64,000 nt of DNA, from positions 1,389,809-1,453,808 of the forward strand of contig NZ_VTEX01000001.1 of the NCBI RefSeq assembly GCF_008180865.1, in the 5' to 3' direction. Positions within the stretch are counted from its first letter, which is position 1. Each line of letters opens with the position of its first letter. Under the pieces are notes generated by a model. The model did no database searches, was not told the DNA's origin, and was given only the letters and a program-made list of their open reading frames with translations. Origin of the DNA: Rossellomorea aquimaris (GTDB lineage Bacteria > Bacillota > Bacilli > Bacillales > Bacillaceae_B). The position numbers and the translations under genes were made by a program. Shown in pieces: positions 8,359-14,688 of this stretch.

Positions 8359-8802
8359 ATGTCGAACGAGAAGAAAGGTTTTGGTGACCTGATGCATTCC
8401 ATGAACGAGTTTTTTCATGAAAGACCTATGAAAGGAATGCTTCAAAGCATTGATGAATTTTTCACATCATCCTCTAACCCATTTGGTTCTTTCCCGGTTG
8501 AATTAACTGAAACAGACAATTATTATATCGTGACTGCACAACTTCCAGGTATTAAGAAAGACCAGATTCAACTTGATGTGTTCCCTCAATACATTACGAT
8601 TTCCGTAACCAATAAAGAAGAGTTTTCCGAGGAAAATGACCAAAATCAAATGATCAGAAGAAAGCAATCCATGAAAAAGAGCAGCAGGACAATCCCATTT
8701 CCAAGAGTGGTTAATGAAAAGAATGTGAAGGCATCTCATAAAGATGGATTACTGACTGTGAAGGTAGACAAAGAAACCGGTAAACGAATACCTATCGAAT
8801 AA
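8359..8802 (+). CDS. Small heat-shock protein, Hsp20/alpha-crystallin family
   Basis: A 147-aa ATP-independent holdase. The alpha-crystallin domain runs from about residue 45 to the end (FPVELTETDNYYIVTAQLPG, then HKDGLLTVKV), with the A-x-x-x-G-hinge L and V positions of the family. The N-terminal arm has aromatic residues (FGDLMHSMNEFFHE) for oligomerisation. The C-terminal IPIE is an I-x-I-type tail. ATG at 8359 with AAAGGAG 8 bases upstream. It is the only rightward gene in the left block and faces yppG. Confidence 0.9.
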   Translation: MSNEKKGFGDLMHSMNEFFHERPMKGMLQSIDEFFTSSSNPFGSFPVELTETDNYYIVTAQLPGIKKDQIQLDVFPQYITISVTNKEEFSEENDQNQMIRRKQSMKKSSRTIPFPRVVNEKNVKASHKDGLLTVKVDKETGKRIPIE

Positions 8803-8821
8803 GTTTCCTAATACAACTTTA

Positions 8822-8857
8822 AAAAAGGAGTTGCCAAATCGGCAGCTCCTTTATTTT
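8822..8857. terminator. Terminator of hsp20 and original terminator of yppG
   Basis: AAAGGAGTTGCC and GGCAGCTCCTTT flank a 5-nt loop, followed by TATTTT. It serves hsp20 in the + direction; before prophage entry it would also have been the convergent terminator of yppG. Confidence 0.8.
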
Positions 8858-8906
8858 AAAATTTAAATATCCCACCTAAGCCTTTTACAAGAGAAGAAAC
8901 TTGATT
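8856..8906 (-). pseudogene. yppG: Stranded 3' end of yppG
   Basis: Minus-strand codons from the att core read NQVSSLVKGLGGIFKF then TAA. The intact yppG at 49522-50013 ends NQVSSLVKGLGGFLKL. The nucleotide sequences beyond the 14-bp core differ while the protein is nearly the same, so this is the pre-integration 3' end displaced by the prophage. Confidence 0.92.
8893..8906. other. attL core
   Basis: GAAGAAACTTGATT, identical to 49559-49572. It lies in codons for NQVSS of yppG. Confidence 0.85.
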
Positions 8907-8994
8907 TTTATATACCCAATACAGTTCAATTAGTTTCGTATCAAGGTTTTATGGTTTTCTAGGTATACTTGTTATCCTCATAAAAATATAAGTG

Positions 8995-9024
8995 CGTGGT
9001 ATTTGTGTGGTCAATCTGTGGTAC
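8995..9024. promoter_or_regulatory. Integrase arm-type repeats at the left end
   Basis: Three 8-mers, CGTGGTAT (8995), TGTGGTCA (9006) and TGTGGTAC (9017), occur at exact 11-bp steps. The same motif occurs twice at 11-bp steps near attR (49477, 49488). One helical turn spacing and placement about 100 bp inside the core fit arm-binding sites of a two-domain tyrosine integrase. Confidence 0.6.
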
Positions 9025-9066
9025 ACAAAAAAGAAACCCCTTCTCAATGAGTTGGGGTCTTTCTTT
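9025..9066 (-). terminator. Terminator of the leftward accessory operon
   Basis: On the minus strand AAAGACCCCAACTC and GAGAAGGGGTTTC form a hairpin followed by TTTTTT. It overlaps the last codons of the gene at 9044-9295. Confidence 0.75.
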
Positions 9067-9295
9067 TCAAAAACGCATTAATCAACTTTCGATTTTTCCA
9101 TATAAACTCACGATCCATCTCCATTTCTCGTATATCCTCAAAGTGTTCATTCTTCCTGTGGTATGTGCAACTCCCATCCTCATACTGCATTAAGGTAATC
9201 CCGTCTAGTTTGATGTAGTGTTTCAGCCCATCCCATTCAGCGTAATCAGAAAAGTAAACTAAGAAGTGTGAAGCGTCAATTTTCTTCCTTATCAT
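9044..9295 (-). CDS. Unknown phage protein, 83 aa
   Basis: Begins MIRKKIDASHFLVYFSD and is rich in charged and aromatic residues (HFEDIREMEMDREFIWKNR). No membrane segment. The ATG at 9293-9295 overlaps the end of the M23 gene, so it is the last gene of the five-gene leftward cassette. GGAGG is about 12 bases upstream, a long spacing. Family not recognised. Confidence 0.65.
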   Translation of the reverse strand: MIRKKIDASHFLVYFSDYAEWDGLKHYIKLDGITLMQYEDGSCTYHRKNEHFEDIREMEMDREFIWKNRKLINAFLKRKTPTH

Positions 9296-9924
9296 AATAT
9301 CGCCAAACCTCCTAATATGAACGTGATGATTACACCCCATTTAGCGAACGAACGACTGAACATATTGCAAAGACCAAAGACGCCAAGACTAACCACTGCC
9401 AGGAGAGGAAATGCGCTAATGTAATCCGTAACAAAATGCTCGATACCACCACCAAGCGTTTTCTCATATAACCACCCCCATACAGTTGGATAATCGTTGT
9501 TCGCAACATTCCCGTTATACATAAACCGATCCCAGGCACTTCCTGTGTATTCTCCTACTTTGTCAGCTAGTGGAGTAGGGTCGATAAAGTGACCGTTCTC
9601 CTTTAGTCCAAAGTGTAGATGTGGGCCTGTGGAGAATCCTGTATCGCCCGATAAACCCAATGTTTGACCTTCTGCCACCTCATCCCCTTCCTTCACAAGA
9701 ATACGGCTCATATGCCCGTATATGCCCGTTGTACCATCACTGAATTTCACTAGTACCCCTTTCCCTATGTTATCTGCTCCATAATCCACTACCTTTTCCA
9801 CAACCCCATCAAAGACGCTGCGTAATGGTGTTCCCTCGTTTAATCCAAAGTCTATCCCTGTGTGACCATTTGGGTGGAGTTTATCTATATCTCCGTACCT
9901 TGATGTTATCCGTACTTTCATCAT
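9292..9924 (-). CDS. Membrane-anchored M23 (LytM-type) peptidase
   Basis: A zinc endopeptidase expected to cut peptidoglycan cross-links. The M23 domain fills residues 1-120: HTGIDF (H21, D25) and PHLHF (H102, H104) give the metal ligands and catalytic histidine; SGDTGFSTG precedes the latter. Unlike a secreted autolysin it starts directly with the catalytic domain and has no signal peptide. The C-terminus (about 168-210) holds two hydrophobic segments (FPLLAVVSLGVFGLCNMF and WGVIITFILGGLAIL). It follows the VirB2-like gene with a 1-base overlap. In conjugation systems such peptidases open the wall for a transfer channel; that role here is inference. Confidence 0.85.
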   Translation of the reverse strand: MMKVRITSRYGDIDKLHPNGHTGIDFGLNEGTPLRSVFDGVVEKVVDYGADNIGKGVLVKFSDGTTGIYGHMSRILVKEGDEVAEGQTLGLSGDTGFSTGPHLHFGLKENGHFIDPTPLADKVGEYTGSAWDRFMYNGNVANNDYPTVWGWLYEKTLGGGIEHFVTDYISAFPLLAVVSLGVFGLCNMFSRSFAKWGVIITFILGGLAIL

Positions 9925-10328
9925 TAGAACCCTTTCATAATATCAACTAGGATATTTAGTAGCATTGGCATGAGGTTCACCAGGATGACTCCTAATCCAG
10001 CGTTACTCATGAGGGTGAATCCTTTCTCCTTTTGGCTAATGAGAACCATAATGGCCCCGAATAAGACCACTATACTCGCTACTGGATAGGCTAAAGCTTG
10101 AATGAGGTTGGTAATAGGCTCGAAGGCAGTCAACATCTTGTCGTATATCTGATCTTTCGTCATGGCTACAACAGGTGTAGCTTCATACGTTGCAGCACTC
10201 GCTTTAATGGTGGTTATAGGGAATACGGCTAGTGGTAGGAATGTACCGAATTTAGCAACGTTCCAAGCGACTGACGGGGTTTCCTTGCGATTCATAAACT
10301 CTTTAATGCTCATGCGTTCTGTTTTCAT
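9924..10328 (-). CDS. VirB2/TrbC-like small membrane protein (pilin-like)
   Basis: 134 aa. A long basic N-terminal region is followed by a hydrophobic stretch (FGTFLPLAVFPITTI) and a signal-peptidase-like site KASA/ATYEA near residue 45. The remainder has two membrane segments (ALAYPVASIVVLFGAIMVLI and AGLGVILVNLMPMLLNILV) separated by a short basic loop SQKEKG. This layout of long leader plus two helices and basic loop is typical of VirB2/TrbC and Gram-positive conjugation counterparts. ATG at 10326-10328 with GGAGG 8 bases upstream. A holin-like function is an alternative. Confidence 0.6.
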   Translation of the reverse strand: MKTERMSIKEFMNRKETPSVAWNVAKFGTFLPLAVFPITTIKASAATYEATPVVAMTKDQIYDKMLTAFEPITNLIQALAYPVASIVVLFGAIMVLISQKEKGFTLMSNAGLGVILVNLMPMLLNILVDIMKGF

Positions 10329-10339
10329 GGGGTTTCCTC

Positions 10340-10924
10340 CTAGATGTAATCTTGTGCCAATGACACGTTCACGTTTAATCCCTGGCATAGTTCAAGCAAT
10401 TGTTTCTGTCTGTTGTGAGTTATCGTTATCCAATGGAATTGAAATTTCAACCCGGTCAATCTGACAATTTCACGATACTTTTCTATCTTCTTTCGGTTCT
10501 CGCTCATCTTTTGGGTGTGATCCACTTCGACTATATGGATGGTGTCTTTCTCTTCAAAGTGTGCATCTGCTACAATCTGAACATCCTTCACCTTTAATTT
10601 GATTTCGTTCTTCCAGGTGATGGGGCAACCCAATGAGATATACATGGAATTCCTCATAAGATAGTGGGTGATTTGTGGTGTTCGCCCTCTACATATTTTG
10701 GTTGCTCTCACACGCTCTCTACCGGCTTTGTTGAGGTAATACACGTTTTCTACATGCCTAAAGGATGAAACGTATTCAGACATATCCTTCATCACTCTAG
10801 TAGCGTTCCTATCGCTTCCTAGACGGTGGAGTTTTTGCAGCTGGCTTCTGCTCAAATAATCCAACTTCTTCAAGCTCAAGAGAATGTTTTCCTGTCTCTG
10901 TTCCTTCTTCATGATGTTGTGCAT
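10340..10924 (-). CDS. Replication-relaxation family protein
   Basis: 194 aa. N-terminal winged-helix region (ILLSLKKLDYLSRSQLQKLH, a DNA-binding look) and a conserved middle VENVYYLNKAGRERV...RGRTPQITHYLMRN, then a C-terminal nuclease-like core VQIVADAHF...HIVEVDHTQKM. This is the pattern I associate with Replic_Relax (PF13814) proteins of Bacillus plasmids and phages. The start at 10922-10924 has AAGGAG 7-8 bases upstream and lies inside the 3' end of the FtsK-like gene, overlapping by 116 bp in another frame. The biochemical role is unproven in the family. Confidence 0.7.
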   Translation of the reverse strand: MHNIMKKEQRQENILLSLKKLDYLSRSQLQKLHRLGSDRNATRVMKDMSEYVSSFRHVENVYYLNKAGRERVRATKICRGRTPQITHYLMRNSMYISLGCPITWKNEIKLKVKDVQIVADAHFEEKDTIHIVEVDHTQKMSENRKKIEKYREIVRLTGLKFQFHWITITHNRQKQLLELCQGLNVNVSLAQDYI

Positions 10925-12140
10925 TCTTACTCTCCTTTCTTGCTTGGAATCGTATATGTGGCTCTATGTTGTCTCTAATGGTCTTATCATCTATATAAGG
11001 TGTTTGCACCTCGATTAGTTTTAACTCCTTGTATAAGGCTCTCCCTTCGATTGGCGGTAGTGATTCAGCACCACTCTGATCTAATGCGACATTGGAGGCT
11101 ATTGCTGTATCGAGCACAAATGAAAGCCGCCCCATACACTGTCTCTTTATTTGAGACCTGACCACCTGCGCAGTTGGATATTGTGTCGCGAAAATTAATT
11201 TTAATCCACTTGCTCTACCCTTCCTTGCGATATCAGTTAGATACCCCTGACACACATCATCATCAGCTAGGTCAGCCCCTTCATCCACTATGACAAAGTG
11301 ACGTTTTTTAATCCCTGCATCCTTTACATTGGAAAATCCGTTTTGTTTTAGATAAGCATTCATGTTACTCATTTCATTAATCGCTTTTTCCAACGCTACC
11401 TTTGCTTCTTCTGGGGTTTCAGCGTACGATTTCACTTGTTTTAAATTCCGATAACGATTAAGTTCCAACCCATCTTTCAAGTCAATAAAAGTAAATGTGA
11501 CGTCATCAGGGTGATTTCCGACAAGAATATTAATCGTGCTATTTATCCAGTTTGATTTTCCATAACCAGAAGTTCCGGAAACGATGATATGATACACCTT
11601 TTCAAAATCAATGAGTATTCGTTTGCCCATGCGATTGATCCCCACTACTGCTTTCCACCCATTTATTTTTTTTGCAGTAGCGTCCTCGAAAGTATATTTA
11701 TCGGTTAATGGCTCGTTATAAACTCTGAACTTCAACATCCCATCGAATTCAATATCCACTTCCTTCTTTAATGTGCGTTTCTTTTCGATAATCGTTTTAA
11801 TCTGATTGAATATATCCGCTTGTAATTTGAGCTGCTTAAAATCCTTCAATGAAATATCCAGTATCGTCCCCTTGATGTTCAACCCATCCTGGAAGTTGTG
11901 AAGCTTCTCCTTGAATTGTTTGTAAGATAGTCCATGTGGCATCTGATAAACGTACTCACTCCACTCACGATTGCCACTTTTACGATGAATCCGAATTTCT
12001 TTACCGTCCTTAGAAACGAGTCCACAGTTCTTTGCGATTAACTGAATTTTTTTATGATCGCTGCCACCTTTGTTTTTCGCAAAATGACCAAAAGCAAAGA
12101 CACCCCCACCGATTAAAGTTGTTGTGATTTCAGCTAACAC
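10809..12140 (-). CDS. FtsK/SpoIIIE-type DNA translocase (TcpA-like coupling ATPase)
   Basis: 443 aa. A single hydrophobic N-terminal segment (TTLIGGGVFAFGHF) precedes a linker and a RecA-like motor: Walker A GTSGYGKS at about 189-196, Walker B FVIVDE at about 282-287, and the sensor region FATQYPTAQVVRSQIKRQC. It lacks the four-helix membrane domain and the gamma domain of chromosomal FtsK, like the coupling ATPases of small Gram-positive conjugative elements and the FtsK proteins of B. cereus-group phages. GTG at 12138-12140 chosen for its GAGG at 8 bases. First gene of the leftward cassette. Confidence 0.85.
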   Translation of the reverse strand: MLAEITTTLIGGGVFAFGHFAKNKGGSDHKKIQLIAKNCGLVSKDGKEIRIHRKSGNREWSEYVYQMPHGLSYKQFKEKLHNFQDGLNIKGTILDISLKDFKQLKLQADIFNQIKTIIEKKRTLKKEVDIEFDGMLKFRVYNEPLTDKYTFEDATAKKINGWKAVVGINRMGKRILIDFEKVYHIIVSGTSGYGKSNWINSTINILVGNHPDDVTFTFIDLKDGLELNRYRNLKQVKSYAETPEEAKVALEKAINEMSNMNAYLKQNGFSNVKDAGIKKRHFVIVDEGADLADDDVCQGYLTDIARKGRASGLKLIFATQYPTAQVVRSQIKRQCMGRLSFVLDTAIASNVALDQSGAESLPPIEGRALYKELKLIEVQTPYIDDKTIRDNIEPHIRFQARKESKNAQHHEEGTETGKHSLELEEVGLFEQKPAAKTPPSRKR

Positions 12141-12367
12141 AGACACCACCTCATTTTCTATATTACTTTAGTAATAACTCCCAACTAATAAGAAGGATTG
12201 GTACAGGGTTTGAATGTTGACCAGTGAACAAAAGAGTTATTCCTAATCAATTTCTGATGTAGACATTTCTTTGGTATGTTCTAAAACAATTTCCTTTCTG
12301 ATTGCTTCGGTATATTCCTACCATATGTCTGATATGCCCACGAATTACATTGTCCATATAAAAATAA
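12141..12367. other. Intergenic divergent control region
   Basis: AT-rich stretch between the FtsK-like gene (leftward) and the Xre gene (rightward). On the minus strand an unopened frame reads YTEAIRKEIVLEHTKEMS before a stop near 12252, with a stop and no start upstream; this may be a gene remnant. No hairpin of note. Confidence 0.35.
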
Positions 12368-12396
12368 TTGTATTTATTAATCATTAGTTGTATAAT
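12368..12396 (+). promoter_or_regulatory. SigA-type promoter of the Xre gene
   Basis: TTGTAT at 12368-12373 and TATAAT at 12391-12396 are separated by 17 bp, followed within 75 bp by the HTH gene start. Confidence 0.65.
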
Positions 12397-12468
12397 TAGT
12401 ATATAAAGGAATATTAAAGAGAGGTGTTGAATATAACTAGTAGCTTAGATATAAGGGAGTTAGCAGGA

Positions 12469-12678
12469 ATGAAACCACGCATTAAAGAATTGATCGTAGC
12501 AAGAGATTTGAAACAGAAGGATGTAGCGATGGAATTAGGGGTTACACCCCAACAATTAAGTAATTGGGTTAAAGGTGTGTCATATCCTAGAATGAAGCAA
12601 GCGTTTAAATTGGCTAAGTTTTTGGAATGCAAGGTGGATGATTTATATGTCGGGGATGTGAAAAATAATAGCGAATAA
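12469..12678 (+). CDS. Xre/Cro-type HTH regulator, 69 aa
   Basis: Almost the whole protein is one HTH_3 domain: IKELIVARDLKQKDVAMELG (helices 1-2), VTPQQLSNWVKG (recognition helix), then KLAKFLECKVDDLYV. I chose the ATG at 12469 because AAGGGAG stands about 9 bases upstream and the length is typical; a GTG at 12424 would add 15 residues. It is divergent from the FtsK cassette and may control it. Not the main immunity repressor, which is at 47771. Confidence 0.8.
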   Translation: MKPRIKELIVARDLKQKDVAMELGVTPQQLSNWVKGVSYPRMKQAFKLAKFLECKVDDLYVGDVKNNSE

Positions 12679-12778
12679 GGAAGATATTAAAGTTAAAAAT
12701 GAATTAATTAGAGAATTAAGAAAATCTATATTCACTTGTGATGAATGTGGACATAAAGCGCCTTAGAAGGAGTAAATC

Positions 12779-12976
12779 ATGATCTATACCATAGAACTAC
12801 AGACACGCATAGTGGGTATGGGAGTGACACAGTATAACCGGTTGTGTGAGCCATTGGATAAGAATATTCATAAGTGGATATATGAGGTAAGGAAAGAATA
12901 CGGGTATCGTGATATGGAGATTGTGAAGGTTACAGTGGATGGTGAGGATGTGACGGAACGAATAAGGAGGTCGTGA
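12779..12976 (+). CDS. Unknown phage protein, 65 aa
   Basis: Begins MIYTIELQTRIVGMGVTQYN; a compact alpha/beta-looking small protein ending DGEDVTERIRRS. AGAAGGAG is 8 bases upstream of the ATG. It is followed closely by the next rightward gene, forming a three-gene + strand unit with the Xre gene. No family recognised. Confidence 0.65.
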   Translation: MIYTIELQTRIVGMGVTQYNRLCEPLDKNIHKWIYEVRKEYGYRDMEIVKVTVDGEDVTERIRRS

Positions 12977-12978
12977 TT

Positions 12979-13179
12979 ATGGACAATGAAACTCTTAAAA
13001 AGTTTTCCTTGGAATTAAAAGATTTAATGAAAAAATATAACATGCAATCCATTAGAGCTGGAGGTGAAAATTTCATAATTCATTATGATAATGAAGATGA
13101 CAAAATAAACCTCATAGAAGGTAAATATAACTTTTATAAAGCGCAGTTAGCATTAATAAATGGTGGTAAAATTGATTAA
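12979..13179 (+). CDS. Unknown phage protein, 66 aa
   Basis: Starts MDNETLKKFSLELKDLMKKY; charged, no membrane segment. AAGGAGG is 8 bases upstream of the ATG at 12979; a GTG at 12973 lies too close to that RBS. Last gene of the short rightward unit, convergent with the endolysin gene. Confidence 0.65.
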   Translation: MDNETLKKFSLELKDLMKKYNMQSIRAGGENFIIHYDNEDDKINLIEGKYNFYKAQLALINGGKID

Positions 13180-13193
13180 CCTAAAGAACGAAT

Positions 13194-13226
13194 AAAAGCC
13201 CCCTACAATTAAGTAGAGGGCTATAT
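13194..13226. terminator. Bidirectional terminator between the rightward unit and endolysin
   Basis: AGCCCCCTACAATT and AAGTAGAGGGCT make an 11-12 bp hairpin with T-rich sequence on both sides (TATATTTATT on +, TTTTATTCG on -). Confidence 0.75.
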
Positions 13227-13229
13227 TTA

Positions 13230-14066
13230 TTATAGGGCTTTCTTAACCTCTGCATATGTGGCTAAACGATCAGGGCCGGCTAACAAAGTAACTTTATCAG
13301 CTTTGATACCGTCTTTATCGCCACCCACTACATACATGTGTTTGACTTTATCCTTACTTTCAGCAAATGTCCGTTTGTCTGGGTAGATAGGACAGTTGAT
13401 TTTCTTCGCTAATAGTTCGGCTGCTGGGTAGTCGTTAACGGAATTAATGATAATCGCATTCTCCACTATTTTCATTTCCTCTTTTGGTTTTTCTGCTGGT
13501 TTCGATTGCGTCTTAACAGGTTGATCTATTGAGTATAGGAACGCATTCCACTTTTGTTTGTCCTCTACAAACGGTTTAGGGCAATTCTTTCCGGTTACAT
13601 CGTAATGACGTACTACTCTATTTTTGGTATCTCTCAATTGTGGGTATTTATCTTGAAGATACTTAATCACTAAGCGAGTACGCTCCACTGTATCAGGATG
13701 TAATGATCCGTTTTTCTCGATACACATTTCTATTCCTATTGTAAGTAAATTTGCGTTACCACCTGGATAGTAAGAGGTCGAAGCTTTCAACGCTGATAAT
13801 TTCAATGTTTGGTCATTGGCATGGTAAGCAACTTCATTTAGAGGGATGATTTCAACTGCTTCATCCTTATCAACGAATATATGCGCCCCAGCATAACGGC
13901 CACCTCCACCATCTGAACCATCGAAGAATTTCTGGTGGTCTTCTGCGTTTGCATGAGGGTTTGCCGTATAGTGAACGACAATAGCTTGTACCTTAATTAA
14001 AGAGTCGCCTGATCGTGAGTATTTGTTTTTAATAACGTGGTCTTTGCGATAATTAAGTTTCACCAT
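13230..14066 (-). CDS. Endolysin: N-acetylmuramoyl-L-alanine amidase with CWB2-type tail
   Basis: 278 aa. The amidase_2 domain (about 1-185) shows IVVHYTANPHANAEDH (zinc histidine), IEMCIEKNG and VVRHYDVTGKNCPKPF (second His and Cys ligands). A linker with KTQSKPAEKPKEE leads to a C-terminal domain (about 210-278) that resembles a half cell-wall-binding repeat 2 (YPAAELLAKKIN, VVGGDKDGI). No signal peptide, so export depends on the holin whose stop overlaps its start. Final late gene of the lysis cassette. Confidence 0.93.
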   Translation of the reverse strand: MVKLNYRKDHVIKNKYSRSGDSLIKVQAIVVHYTANPHANAEDHQKFFDGSDGGGGRYAGAHIFVDKDEAVEIIPLNEVAYHANDQTLKLSALKASTSYYPGGNANLLTIGIEMCIEKNGSLHPDTVERTRLVIKYLQDKYPQLRDTKNRVVRHYDVTGKNCPKPFVEDKQKWNAFLYSIDQPVKTQSKPAEKPKEEMKIVENAIIINSVNDYPAAELLAKKINCPIYPDKRTFAESKDKVKHMYVVGGDKDGIKADKVTLLAGPDRLATYAEVKKAL

Positions 14067-14464
14067 TATTTATCATCCTTTCCAACTTTGTTCGGGTCAA
14101 AATACTTCGTCAGAAACTTCACGTCAATTCCTATACGGCTGAAATTCTCAATAATGCTGATACCTTCATATGCGACAATCAACCCTACTCCAAGCTTTAC
14201 AAGATACCCCTGTGACCCTACATAAGCATCCACGAAAACTAAAAAAGCTAACGCTACGAATAACGCTACCTTTCGGATTAATCCTATAAAGTTGATGGAA
14301 GAGTTTATCTTCCTTTCTGCTCCTGCTGCTAATAATCCCGTGATGATGTCAAACATGATAAAACCTATAGCTACATACCAGAAGTTCCCCACTACATTTG
14401 TTATATCGAATCCATAAATTAATAATTCTGATGGTTGTTTGTCCACGTTGTTTACTCCTATCAT
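14066..14464 (-). CDS. Phage holin (holin_4 / Cp-1 type)
   Basis: 132 aa with three or four hydrophobic segments: FWYVAIGFIMFDIITGLLAA, KVALFVALAFLVFVDAYVG and LGVGLIVAYEGISIIEN; the FDIITGL motif (D-I-x-T-G) and late E-x-x-SI-x-EN are characteristic of the toxin-secretion/phage-lysis holin family. Forms the membrane lesion that releases the endolysin. RBS GGGGGA upstream of ATG; stop overlaps the endolysin start. Confidence 0.9.
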   Translation of the reverse strand: MIGVNNVDKQPSELLIYGFDITNVVGNFWYVAIGFIMFDIITGLLAAGAERKINSSINFIGLIRKVALFVALAFLVFVDAYVGSQGYLVKLGVGLIVAYEGISIIENFSRIGIDVKFLTKYFDPNKVGKDDK

Positions 14465-14519
14465 TTTTTATTCCCCCTTTTATAATTAAAAAAGACACCT
14501 CGTATGGATGTCCGTCTGT

Positions 14520-14687
14520 TTATTTTTCTACTAGTTGACCGTTTTCCACTTTATAATCGGATGGTTCAATTGGTTCTGTTAAAAAGAAAAAGTGTTCATA
14601 TTGTTTATCTGGAATGATTCTAGGTCCAGCCACAAATAATGTGATGTTTCCTTGTTCGTCTGTATTGCAAAACACCAAGAATCCCAT
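14520..14687 (-). CDS. Small tail/lysis-region protein, 55 aa
   Basis: MGFLVFCNTDEQGNITLFVAG with the repeated YEHFFFLTEP motif. The ATG at 14685-14687 has GGAGGG 5-6 bases upstream and overlaps the 3' end of the tail-tip gene. Position between tail tip and holin matches the XkdX/YomR-like small proteins found there in Bacillus phages, but the sequence lacks the XkdX signature. Function unknown. Confidence 0.65.
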   Translation of the reverse strand: MGFLVFCNTDEQGNITLFVAGPRIIPDKQYEHFFFLTEPIEPSDYKVENGQLVEK

Positions 14688-14688
14688 G

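Noticed and set aside
12252-12354. Short leftward frame MDNVIRGHIRHMVGIYRSN
   Set aside because: No RBS, and the better codon pattern lies in another, startless frame; not called as a gene.
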